Source: Pseudomonadales bacterium (lineage in GTDB: Bacteria > Pseudomonadota > Gammaproteobacteria > Pseudomonadales > IMCC2047). From it: a DNA stretch of 19,223 nucleotides. Positions 7,611 through 15,600 of the stretch are shown one piece after another. The notes below the pieces were generated by a model. That model did not search any database. It had not been told where the DNA came from and saw only the letters and a list, made by a program, of their open reading frames with translations. Each line of letters starts with the position of its first letter. Position 1 is the stretch's first letter. Both the position numbers and the translations under genes were made by a program. The stretch is taken from assembly GCA_021736745.1 (NCBI GenBank), contig JAIPFG010000015.1:1-19223 (forward strand), written 5' to 3'.

Positions 7611-7663
7611 TAAAGTCCATCCATAAATAGAAAGATAATCTGGATATTCAAAACAACCACTCA

Positions 7664-9418
7664 ATGAACACTAATATTTTCACTCTGGAACACTTCCGTG
7701 AACGCTTGGCACATCTTGACGCGCTACCTCAATACGCTTTGCTAGGGGTACTGTCCGGGGTTATTACTGGCCTGATCATACTGATTTTTCGCCTCGCTAT
7801 TGAAATACCTCTGCGATTTTGGCTACCTGAAAATAACCCGGAAAATTTCGAATCACTGGAACCCTACTTACGCTTTGTTGCACCCGTAACCGGAAGCCTG
7901 GTAGCGGGATTCATCCTTAACTACCTGAGTAAAGATACACAAAAGATTGGGGTCACGCTGGTATTAGAGCGTCTAAACTTCCATGAAGGACACCTGCGTC
8001 TCCAGAACATCGGCACCCAATTCCTTATGGGGGTAATCAGCCTTGTCAGTGGTCAATCTGCCGGCAGGGAAGGTCCCGCTATTCATATGGGTGCCGCTTG
8101 CAACAGCTACCTGGGTCGTCGTTTTCATTTACCCAATAACAGCATTCGCGTGCTTGTCGGCTGTGGGACGGCGGCAGCCATTTCGGCCTCCTTCAATACA
8201 CCTATTGCGGGGGTGATCTTCGCCATGGAAGTGGTCATGATGGAATATACCATTACTGGCTTTACGCCAGTAATTCTTGCCTCTGTGACTGCCGCTGTGA
8301 TTAGCCGCATGGTGTATGGCGCTGATACCGCCTTTGATGTACCCGCGATGAGTATTCAGTCGCTTTGGGATATCCCCTTCACGATATTAATGGGCATTAT
8401 CCTCGGTGCTATCGCCGCACTCTTTATCCAGGTCACTCGATACTGCACTCGCTTTCAGCATTACCACATTCTGCCGCGGGCACTGCTCGCCGGAATGTTC
8501 ACCGGCACCATTGCCTTTTTTATCCCCGCTATCATGGGTGTCGGTTACGACTCAGTTAACCAAGCGCTGTTAGGCAATCTTGGGCTAAGCATGCTCTGTA
8601 TTCTCACCATCGGCAAGTTATTCGCCACGGCGGTACCCATCGGCCTAGGCATGCCCTATAGCCTGATCGGTCCGGTAATTGTCTTAGGAGCCAGCGCTGG
8701 CGGCGCGTTAGGGGTTATCGGATCGGCCTTACTACCTGACTATAGTTCCGATATCGGAATGTACAGCATGCTAGGCATGGGGGCCATGATGGGTGCGGTA
8801 CTACAGGCTCCACTGGCTGCTCTGATGGCCCTGTTAGAACTCACCGGCAACTCCAATATTATTTTACCCGGCATGCTCATTATCGTAGTCTCAAACCTTA
8901 CCACCCGCGTCATCTTTAAACAGAAATCCATTTTTAGCACTCTGCTTGCGGCACAGGGTGTTCATTTGCGCGACGCCCCTGTCTTGCAAGCCTTAAGCCG
9001 TACCGGCGTTGCCCGCCTAATGAATAAAAATATCATTAGCCATCACCGTCATATTCCTATGCAAGAGGCTGCTGACCTCCTACTCAACAAACCGGAATGG
9101 ATTATACTTCTGGAGGACCGCACCCCCATTTCACTTCTCCCGGCGGCGGATTTAGCGCGTTTTTTAGCCGAGCATCCTCCATTGGGAGAAAATGAAGGGA
9201 ATGAGGATATTGAGGTATTGGATCTACTCTCCATTCCTGGTCGACGCCGGGAAATTAGACCAATTCACCGTCAAGCCACCTTACAAGAGGCCCTTGACAC
9301 TTTACATCAGTATCACATCGAGGCACTCTACGTTGAGCGCGTGCACGCACCCATGATCACCTCTGTGATGGGGATTGTGACCCGCCAGGATATCGAGAAC
9401 TTTTACTTACACAAATAA
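7664..9418 (+). CDS. ClC-family chloride channel/transporter with CBS pair
   Basis: This is an inner-membrane ClC protein moving chloride or another anion. Of 584 residues, about 25-425 form the helical ClC core and about 450-583 two CBS domains that may sense nucleotides. The gate motif GREGP (134-138) is intact, with Glu136 equivalent to the external gating glutamate Glu148 of E. coli ClC-ec1. Other pore positions differ. The GSGIP loop is replaced by a KIGVTLV stretch near 94-100, the residue matching the internal proton glutamate Glu203 is Val190 (FAMEVVMMEYT), and Tyr445 corresponds to Ser397 (LELTGNSNIILP). These changes suggest channel-like rather than proton-coupled transport, or a different anion; alignment was by eye. 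No clear Shine-Dalgarno is seen. Confidence 0.9.
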   Translation: MNTNIFTLEHFRERLAHLDALPQYALLGVLSGVITGLIILIFRLAIEIPLRFWLPENNPENFESLEPYLRFVAPVTGSLVAGFILNYLSKDTQKIGVTLVLERLNFHEGHLRLQNIGTQFLMGVISLVSGQSAGREGPAIHMGAACNSYLGRRFHLPNNSIRVLVGCGTAAAISASFNTPIAGVIFAMEVVMMEYTITGFTPVILASVTAAVISRMVYGADTAFDVPAMSIQSLWDIPFTILMGIILGAIAALFIQVTRYCTRFQHYHILPRALLAGMFTGTIAFFIPAIMGVGYDSVNQALLGNLGLSMLCILTIGKLFATAVPIGLGMPYSLIGPVIVLGASAGGALGVIGSALLPDYSSDIGMYSMLGMGAMMGAVLQAPLAALMALLELTGNSNIILPGMLIIVVSNLTTRVIFKQKSIFSTLLAAQGVHLRDAPVLQALSRTGVARLMNKNIISHHRHIPMQEAADLLLNKPEWIILLEDRTPISLLPAADLARFLAEHPPLGENEGNEDIEVLDLLSIPGRRREIRPIHRQATLQEALDTLHQYHIEALYVERVHAPMITSVMGIVTRQDIENFYLHK

Positions 9419-9445
9419 TTATAATGATCACAATTTAGGTCGACT

Positions 9446-9865
9446 ATGCTTTGGGTTAAAGCCTTTCATATTATCTTTGTTGTTTGCTGGTTTGCTGGCA
9501 TCTTTTACCTACCCCGGCTTTTCGTCAACCATGCCATGACGGGCAATCAGGACACCAAAAAGCAACTGGCCCTGATGGAATACAAACTCTATCGTTTCAT
9601 CAGTCCGTTTGCCTGGCTGAGCATCGGTTTTGGCATCTGGCTCAGTTATTTGAATTGGGATTTTTACAAAACCGAAGCCTGGTTCCACCTTAAAGTATTC
9701 TTGGTTTTACTCCTAGTGGCCTATCACATGATCTGTGGCTACTTTGTCAGGGCCTTTCAAAAAGACTTGAATACGAAAAGCCACATCTTCTTTCGCTGGT
9801 TTAATGAATTTCCCGTGTTAATATTGTTCGCCGTTATCATTTTGGTGGTAGTGCGACCAATTTAG
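9446..9865 (+). CDS. hemJ: Protoporphyrinogen IX oxidase HemJ
   Basis: HemJ is an inner-membrane, probably haem-containing enzyme that oxidises protoporphyrinogen IX to protoporphyrin IX in haem synthesis. The 139-residue, four-helix protein matches the family in length. It carries the conserved His8 in the first helix (KAFHIIFVVCWFAGIFYLPRLF region), the HLK segment with Lys83, and the C-terminal NEFPVL motif. The ATG is preceded by AGGT six bases upstream. It starts 27 bp after the ClC gene, with a possible -10 TATAAT at 9420-9425 between. It is followed by hemL, pairing two tetrapyrrole-pathway steps. Confidence 0.92.
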   Translation: MLWVKAFHIIFVVCWFAGIFYLPRLFVNHAMTGNQDTKKQLALMEYKLYRFISPFAWLSIGFGIWLSYLNWDFYKTEAWFHLKVFLVLLLVAYHMICGYFVRAFQKDLNTKSHIFFRWFNEFPVLILFAVIILVVVRPI

Positions 9866-9927
9866 CCCGGACAAAGACTCATCACTGATGCAACGATTTC
9901 TATTCACCTGATTTATTGACTAAAAAC

Positions 9928-11211
9928 ATGACTCAATCCGAAACTCTTTTTCAGCAAGCTCAACAATTTATTCCCGGCGGCGTTAACTCCCCGGTTCGCG
10001 CCTTCAAAGCGGTCGGCGGCACTCCTCTCTTTATCGACCACGCGGACGGTGCTTACTTCTTCGACGCCGACGGTAAACGCTACATTGACTACGTGCTATC
10101 CTGGGGTCCGATGATTCTCGGCCACAACCATCCGGCCATTCGTCAGGCGGTAATCGAGCGCGTCAATCAAGGTTTGAGCTTCGGTGCACCGACCGAAGTG
10201 GAAACCCAGCTCGCCGAAAAAATCTGCAACATCATGCCCAACATGGATCTGGTTCGCTTCGTCAATTCCGGCACCGAAGCCACCATGAGCGCGATTCGCT
10301 TGGCCCGAGGCCATACTGGGCGCGATAAAATTGTCAAATTTGAAGGTTGCTATCATGGCCATTCCGATTCGTTGCTGGTCAAAGCAGGTTCCGGCGCGCT
10401 GACCTTCGGCGTCCCCACTTCACCGGGTGTACCAGCGGCTTTGGCCGAGCACACCATTACACTGACTTACAACGATATCACCACCGTCGAGCAGGCCTTT
10501 AAAGAAGTGGGTGAACAAATTGCCTGTATCATTGTCGAGCCGGTGGCCGGCAATATGAATTGCATTCCACCTGTATCCGGCTTTCTGGAAGGCTTGCGCT
10601 CTGTTTGTAATCAATATGGCGCCGTGCTGATTCTGGACGAAGTCATGACCGGCTTTCGCCTCGGTCTGCAAGGTGCACAGGGTTATTACGGCATCGACGC
10701 CGACCTCACGACTCTCGGTAAAGTTATTGGCGGGGGTATGCCGGTTGGCGCCTTTGGCGGCAAACGCGAAATCATGGAAAAAATATCACCCCTCGGCCCG
10801 ATTTACCAAGCGGGCACCCTTTCCGGCAACCCAGTAGCCATGGCCGCTGGTCTCGCTGCGATGGAAGAAATCAGTAAACCGGGCTTTTACGAACCGCTCT
10901 TTGCAAAAACCACCCAGCTTGTTGAGGGACTGAGAAGTGCCGCCCAGGACGCCAATATCCCCTTTACTACCAACCATGTCGGCACCATGTTCGGTGGCTT
11001 CTTTACCGAAGCCAAAAAAATTACCAATTTCCAGCAGGTAATGGCCTGCAACATTGAGCGCTTTAATCGTTTCTTTCACGGCATGCTGAATGCGGGAGTC
11101 TATCTCGCACCGGCTTCTTACGAAGCTGGATTTATGTCGGCAGCGCATACGGATCAGGATATTCAGGCGACAATCGCAGCAGCAGCAAAGGTAATGGGCA
11201 GTCTAGATTAA
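9928..11211 (+). CDS. hemL: Glutamate-1-semialdehyde 2,1-aminomutase
   Basis: HemL is a PLP enzyme that converts glutamate-1-semialdehyde to 5-aminolevulinate, the second dedicated step of the C5 haem pathway. The 427-residue protein has the N-terminal IPGGVNSPVRAF motif, the NSGTEA phosphate-binding loop (113-118), the LDEVMTGFR segment, and the PLP lysine Lys265 in TTLGKVIGGGMP. I chose the ATG at 9928, giving the usual length and Lys265 numbering as in E. coli; an in-frame TTG at 9916 would add four residues. It follows hemJ by about 60 bp. Its base composition is more GC-rich than that of the flanking genes. Identity is very secure. Confidence 0.97.
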   Translation: MTQSETLFQQAQQFIPGGVNSPVRAFKAVGGTPLFIDHADGAYFFDADGKRYIDYVLSWGPMILGHNHPAIRQAVIERVNQGLSFGAPTEVETQLAEKICNIMPNMDLVRFVNSGTEATMSAIRLARGHTGRDKIVKFEGCYHGHSDSLLVKAGSGALTFGVPTSPGVPAALAEHTITLTYNDITTVEQAFKEVGEQIACIIVEPVAGNMNCIPPVSGFLEGLRSVCNQYGAVLILDEVMTGFRLGLQGAQGYYGIDADLTTLGKVIGGGMPVGAFGGKREIMEKISPLGPIYQAGTLSGNPVAMAAGLAAMEEISKPGFYEPLFAKTTQLVEGLRSAAQDANIPFTTNHVGTMFGGFFTEAKKITNFQQVMACNIERFNRFFHGMLNAGVYLAPASYEAGFMSAAHTDQDIQATIAAAAKVMGSLD

Positions 11212-11332
11212 GAACTAAGGTTACCTCTGAAACGGGAAACTATATCAGTATTAAAATATGCCCCCTTTATTGGCTCAAAGCGACGTAGCGATCAGTACTT
11301 CATTTACCTTGAGTTAAGGAATAGCTGTAACT

Positions 11333-12178
11333 ATGGGAATTATGGTTTCACCCAAGGAATTGAGTCGACTTATGCATACGAGTGTGGGCATAGGGTTAGT
11401 GATATTCGATTGCCGTTTTTCACTCGCCGATTTCGCGCTGGGCCGCCAGCAGTACGACGCAGGCCATATCCCAAATGCACAGCATCTTGCGATGGAACTT
11501 CAACTGTCCGGCGATAAAGCCCAGCACGGTGGCCGCCATCCATTACCTTCCGCGGAGCAATTTACCCAAACTATGCAAAAAATGGGGGTTAACCGGGACA
11601 GCCTGATTATCGCCTACGACGATAATCGGCAAGCAGGTGCGGCTCGACTTTGGTGGTTATTACAGCACTTTGGTCATCAAAAAATACAAATTCTTAATGG
11701 TGGATTAAAGGCATGGGCAGCACAAGGGTTGCCATTATCGCAACATGTTCCTGCTGTTGATAAAGGCAATTTTCAAGCCCACCCGATAGCGGACCAAACG
11801 GTCAACTACCAGTGGCTAACGGCACATCTTCAGGATAAGACACTACAGTTAATCGATTCGAGAGAAACACCTCGTTTTCAGGGCCTTGAAGAACCGATTG
11901 ACCCGGTCGCCGGACATATTCCAGGGGCTTTAAATTATCCTTGGCAAGGCGTCACCAACGAGTTGGGTCAGGCCCTTTCTGAAGCAGAGCAACAAGAACG
12001 TTGGGCCGGACTGGACAAAGATAAACAAACCGTCGTTTATTGCGGGTCGGGCGTCACCGCCTGCGTTAATTTGTTATCTCTAAAACTAGCCGGCATAGAG
12101 AATGCACAGCTCTATCCTGGTAGCTGGAGTGATTGGTGTTCCTATTCGGACAGTCCGAAATCAGGTAAGACTCTGTGA
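11333..12178 (+). CDS. sseA: 3-mercaptopyruvate sulfurtransferase (SseA-like)
   Basis: The product is a two-domain rhodanese-type enzyme moving sulfur from 3-mercaptopyruvate to thiol acceptors or cyanide. The N-terminal inactive rhodanese domain spans about 5-135 and the catalytic domain about 160-275. Active-site Cys237 lies in the loop CGSGVTAC, and this CGSGV(T) form is typical of mercaptopyruvate sulfurtransferases rather than thiosulfate-specific rhodaneses (CRKGVT type). The conserved AGHIPGA motif is at about 193-199. The start at 11333 has AAGGA about twelve bases upstream; an in-frame ATG lies three codons later. The gene's last 37 bp overlap, tail to tail, the end of the YkvI-family gene. 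Confidence 0.9.
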   Translation: MGIMVSPKELSRLMHTSVGIGLVIFDCRFSLADFALGRQQYDAGHIPNAQHLAMELQLSGDKAQHGGRHPLPSAEQFTQTMQKMGVNRDSLIIAYDDNRQAGAARLWWLLQHFGHQKIQILNGGLKAWAAQGLPLSQHVPAVDKGNFQAHPIADQTVNYQWLTAHLQDKTLQLIDSRETPRFQGLEEPIDPVAGHIPGALNYPWQGVTNELGQALSEAEQQERWAGLDKDKQTVVYCGSGVTACVNLLSLKLAGIENAQLYPGSWSDWCSYSDSPKSGKTL

Positions 12179-13269
12179 GTATCTCGTTTTGCAACCAGTC
12201 GATACAGTCCAACCGTAAACAATGGCACAATAAACACGGCCAAAAAGACATAGGTCAGCATGCCATAGCCTTGCGCAATTAGTTTAACCAACCCAATTTT
12301 TTCACCCACAAAAATCGCTAGACTCATAACCAGCAAAGCAACTATCGGACGCAGGAAAATCGGCATTTGCTTTTGTTGCACTTCATAGTTTGAAGCTAGG
12401 CGTTCATTCAGCGCATGCAATAATGCAGTGCCTGTTTCAATGAAGGTACCTAAGATGACTATTTGAAACACCGTCTGGAACAGCGGTATATCCATGGCTG
12501 CCAGAATCACATTGACCGGTACTGGCGCTTCGAGAATTACCGGATAAAAACCGACCATCACGCAATAAAAAAGCACCCCAGGAATAACCGCCAATATCCC
12601 CGCTAAAAAACCGGCGCAAACTGTTTCTCTGGGACTGGCCAAGTGCCTGATACAGAATAGAATAGTCGGCACAATCGCCAAATTGTAGGAGGCATATTGC
12701 AATCCCCCCAAGGCCCAGGAGCCTGCCTCATTTTTCTGCTCAAAGCCTTGTGCAATATGATCACCAAATTTGATGAAACCGATGATTAAAAATGCCGCAT
12801 AGACCAGGTATAAAACGATGGACCAGCTTGCCAGAACTTTTTCGATCAGACTGCTACCATAAAAAGTAAGCACCCCGATACTGACAATCAAGAATACTGT
12901 TCCAACAATCGAGGGCACATTAAAGGTTTCTTCTGCAAGAGCCCCTGCAGCGGAACCAATCACTGACAATATCAGGAGAAGCGCAGCTAAGTAGGCGACC
13001 TCGTAAAAAAACCAGGCCCGACCCAACAACTGTTGAAAAAAATGTTTATAGTTATAGCTTTTGTAGCGCCGTGCAAATTCAAAGGAAATCGCTAATACTA
13101 CCCCCCATACCAGAGCAGCAACCAACATGCCCATCGCACCACCGCGCGGGCCATTTGAAAGGAAAAATTCCACCAGTTCTCGACCGGTTGCGTAACCACC
13201 TGCGATAATAACCGATTGGAAAATTAGTCCTGGCAACACAATTGCTCTAACAAACCTTAGACTGATCAT
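12142..13269 (-). CDS. YkvI-family membrane transporter
   Basis: This 375-residue integral membrane protein has about ten hydrophobic helices and fits the YkvI (COG3949) family, thought to be distant relatives of amino-acid/sodium symporters with unassigned substrates. The early helix contains QSVIIAGGYATGRE (18-31), a broken-helix motif characteristic of the family. The ATG overlaps the stop of the upstream FAD dehydrogenase gene (ATGA, 4 bp), with AAAGGA just before it, so the genes are translationally coupled. The context suggests it imports the dehydrogenase substrate or exports its product, which is inference. Its last 37 bp overlap the end of the convergent sulfurtransferase gene. Confidence 0.8.
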   Translation of the reverse strand: MISLRFVRAIVLPGLIFQSVIIAGGYATGRELVEFFLSNGPRGGAMGMLVAALVWGVVLAISFEFARRYKSYNYKHFFQQLLGRAWFFYEVAYLAALLLILSVIGSAAGALAEETFNVPSIVGTVFLIVSIGVLTFYGSSLIEKVLASWSIVLYLVYAAFLIIGFIKFGDHIAQGFEQKNEAGSWALGGLQYASYNLAIVPTILFCIRHLASPRETVCAGFLAGILAVIPGVLFYCVMVGFYPVILEAPVPVNVILAAMDIPLFQTVFQIVILGTFIETGTALLHALNERLASNYEVQQKQMPIFLRPIVALLVMSLAIFVGEKIGLVKLIAQGYGMLTYVFLAVFIVPLFTVGLYRLVAKRDTHRVLPDFGLSE

Positions 13270-14402
13270 CGTCCTTTTAACCTTTGCGGGGAAACCAGTT
13301 CCTTGGTCAATCCTAATTTGCCGAGATCATCTGGCACCAAATCCTCCTGAATAAGTTTTGCCACCAATCTTCCCGCTGCTGGGGCAGTTTGAATGCCATA
13401 CCCCCCCTGTCCCGCTAACCAAAAGAAACCTTTTGCCTCGCCATCAAATCCAATCACTGGACTCCGGTCCTGTACAAAGTTACGCAAACCCGCCCATGAG
13501 TGCTCTACCCGTTGAATATTCAGATGGGTCGCTTCTCCGGCATAATGTGCTGCATAGGCGATGTCCAACTCTTCAGGTTGTACATCACAAGGAGCAGAAA
13601 TATCTTCATTAGCCGAAGACACCATTATTTTCCCGGCATCCGGTTTGAAGTAAAAATTCTCCTGTACATCAACCACCATGGGCCAATTATCCACTGCAGG
13701 CCCCTCTGGCGGGTCAACTAAAATAGCACTGCGCCGTAGTGGCTGGATGCCGACGGGACGAACCTGAGCGATTTTAGCCAGCTCATCTACCCACGCACCC
13801 GCCGCATTCACCACAATTGGCGCATAATAGCTTTTATTCCCATTGGAAATTATCCATTGCTCATTCTGATAACGCATTTCCGTTACTTCAAAATTCGTTA
13901 TCAGCGTTCCACTCTGATGGCGCATGCCTCTTAGATACCCCTCCTGCAAAGCATGGACATCAATTTCAAACACATCCCTGTCATAAACGCCTTTGACACA
14001 ATATTCCGGCTTCAAAATAGGCACAAGCTTGCTGACGTCACTACCACTCATCAATTCCAGTTGCTGATTATGAGGCTTCAAATTTTGGAAAAATTTGTCA
14101 AGCGCACCAATCTCATCCTGGTGTGCGACAAACAAGACCCCTCTTTGGCGCTGCAATGATTGCACTGAGAAATTTTCAGGTGGATTTGAGAAGAAACCAC
14201 CACTAGCCTTAGTTAGGGCATTAACAGCTGGCTTCTCGCTACCATAGGAAGACGCATACACAGCAGCTGACCGGCCCGTTGAGTGATAGCCCGGCTGATC
14301 TTCGCGCTCTAGCACCAGCACCCGGTTTGATTCCGCAAGCTCGTAACCGGCAGAAATTCCCGCCATGCCTGCGCCAATAATAATGACATCATAATTTTCC
14401 AT
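13266..14402 (-). CDS. FAD-dependent D-amino acid dehydrogenase, DauA-like
   Basis: This 378-residue DAO-family flavoenzyme strongly resembles P. aeruginosa D-arginine dehydrogenase (DauA) along its whole length. Shared segments include the FAD motif GAGMAG, LERE.QPGYHSTGRSAA, VNAAGAW, QP.RRSA, KPDAG, WAGLR.FV, and QGGYGIQT. The carboxylate-binding residues of DauA are kept (Arg222 as Arg224, Tyr249 as Tyr251, Arg305 as Arg307), and Tyr53 is kept. The side-chain-reading His48 and Glu87 are replaced, by Val48 and probably Val89. It should therefore oxidise a D-amino acid or related amine other than D-arginine to the imino/keto acid. The ATG at 14402 gives the same N-terminal length as DauA; a GTG at 14414 is possible. 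It sits between a mu-crystallin-family gene and a coupled transporter. Confidence 0.85.
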   Translation of the reverse strand: MENYDVIIIGAGMAGISAGYELAESNRVLVLEREDQPGYHSTGRSAAVYASSYGSEKPAVNALTKASGGFFSNPPENFSVQSLQRQRGVLFVAHQDEIGALDKFFQNLKPHNQQLELMSGSDVSKLVPILKPEYCVKGVYDRDVFEIDVHALQEGYLRGMRHQSGTLITNFEVTEMRYQNEQWIISNGNKSYYAPIVVNAAGAWVDELAKIAQVRPVGIQPLRRSAILVDPPEGPAVDNWPMVVDVQENFYFKPDAGKIMVSSANEDISAPCDVQPEELDIAYAAHYAGEATHLNIQRVEHSWAGLRNFVQDRSPVIGFDGEAKGFFWLAGQGGYGIQTAPAAGRLVAKLIQEDLVPDDLGKLGLTKELVSPQRLKGR

Positions 14403-14425
14403 GGGAAGGATCACTCTATATTCTA

Positions 14426-15427
14426 TTACGGTAATTGCGCATCACTAACCAGCTCTACGTCAACTCTTAAACCCGATTGAAGTGCCGCTTGATATGCCGC
14501 ATGCGCCGCTGCCAGATCATAGGCAACAATGCCCACCGATTTATAGAGGGTAATGTCATCTTCGGACTGACGCCCGGAATGCTTGCCAAGGAGTATCTCT
14601 CCTATCTCTGCCTGAATATGATTTTCATTAATCACACCAGCCTCTAACGCACGACGATACTCGCCTCCCTGAACTTTTATCGTTTCTTTATGATCGACAA
14701 AAAAGCTGGTTTTGGACACAACATCGTTATCTATCTCTGCTGTCATGGGTATACTCGAACCCACGACATTCAGGTGTGTGCCTGGGGAGATCCACTCATA
14801 TTTTAAAATGGGATCTGTCGCAGCGGTGCAGGTGCAAATAATGTCTGCCCCTCGAACCGCCTCTTGCACGTCCATACAGGCCGTTACCTTGATGCCGTAC
14901 TGTTTAATAGCCTTCGCGGAAAAAGCGTTAGCGCTCTCCGGATTTAAACTCCAAACCTTTATTTCTTGAATCTTGCGAACCTTGGAAATTGCCTCTAAAT
15001 GTCCCTGCGCTTGATGACCTGCACCCAAGACCGCCAAGCTTCTAGATTCCGGTCGCGCAAGCAAATCCGTTGCCACGGCACTCGCCGCAGGGGTTCGAAT
15101 CACGGTTAATAAACCCGCCTCCACTAGTGCAATCACATGCCCACTCAGTTCATCAAACAACACCACAACACCGTTATGCACCATTCTTTGTTTGGTGGCC
15201 GGCACCACCGACATAAGCTTAAAACCCAAAGCATTTTCATTACTGGCTAGATCCACATAGCCCGGCATCCAGCCCAAGATTCCCTGGACGTTGGGCAACC
15301 GGAACATTTGCCGCATAGGCTGGATCGCTTTGTCACTGGATACCGCTTTTAAACTTTCGCGGATCGCTTCCATACAGATTTCGTACGTCAGCAGTTCCCT
15401 CACATGACGATCACTAATTACCAACAC
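14426..15427 (-). CDS. Ornithine cyclodeaminase/mu-crystallin family dehydrogenase
   Basis: The family includes ornithine cyclodeaminase, ketimine reductases, alanine dehydrogenase, and DauB, which reductively aminates 2-ketoarginine to L-arginine in P. aeruginosa. The 333-residue protein has the substrate-side lysine in GFKLMS (Lys70), the RTPAASAVAT motif (Arg111), the NAD(P)-binding GAGHQAQGH (135-143), and a GSSIPMTAEID segment near the usual catalytic Asp. It starts with GTG; AAGGAG six bases upstream makes this start firm. The DauA-like gene follows 23 bp after its stop. By analogy with DauBA, it probably reduces the imine or keto acid made by the flavoenzyme to the L-form. Ornithine cyclodeaminase proper is less likely in this setting. 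Confidence 0.82.
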   Translation of the reverse strand: MLVISDRHVRELLTYEICMEAIRESLKAVSSDKAIQPMRQMFRLPNVQGILGWMPGYVDLASNENALGFKLMSVVPATKQRMVHNGVVVLFDELSGHVIALVEAGLLTVIRTPAASAVATDLLARPESRSLAVLGAGHQAQGHLEAISKVRKIQEIKVWSLNPESANAFSAKAIKQYGIKVTACMDVQEAVRGADIICTCTAATDPILKYEWISPGTHLNVVGSSIPMTAEIDNDVVSKTSFFVDHKETIKVQGGEYRRALEAGVINENHIQAEIGEILLGKHSGRQSEDDITLYKSVGIVAYDLAAAHAAYQAALQSGLRVDVELVSDAQLP

Positions 15428-15463
15428 TCTCTGCTCCTTCTCAACAATATCAATAAGCTACCC

Positions 15464-15480
15464 CGCCATAGCTGATGGCG
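15464..15480. repeat. Inverted repeat in the leader of the amino-acid operon
   Basis: CGCCAT-N5-ATGGCG lies about 37 bp upstream of the GTG start of the mu-crystallin-family gene. It could be an operator or an RNA hairpin in the operon leader. No T-tract follows on either strand, so it is not a classic terminator. Confidence 0.45.
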
Positions 15481-15529
15481 TACAAGCAAATCAATCAATA
15501 TTAAGTGGTTCCCGGTCAAGGACCCCTGT

Positions 15530-15552
15530 AAAAAGGGCCAACCCAACGGCCC
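15530..15552 (-). terminator. Intrinsic terminator after the TonB-dependent receptor
   Basis: On the minus strand GGGCC-N8-GGCCC is followed directly by TTTTTAC, about 48 nt after the receptor stop codon. The five-pair all-GC stem with a T run is a reasonable rho-independent terminator. It separates receptor transcription from the downstream dehydrogenase operon. Confidence 0.65.
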
Positions 15553-15600
15553 CGGAAATGATGTCAAAGGTTCCCTAAATTTAACTCAGCCCAATCTCGT

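Noticed and set aside
7576..7611. TTGACT (7576-7581) and TATAAT (7606-7611) as a -35/-10 pair for the ClC gene
   Set aside because: The spacer is 24 bp, too long for a sigma-70 promoter.
7541..7663. ArgR operator upstream of argC
   Set aside because: No TGAAT-N-ATTCA type ARG box or recognisable pseudomonad ArgR site was seen.
15464..15480. Inverted repeat as the receptor gene's terminator
   Set aside because: No T-tract follows; the GC stem with TTTTT at 15530-15552 is the better candidate.
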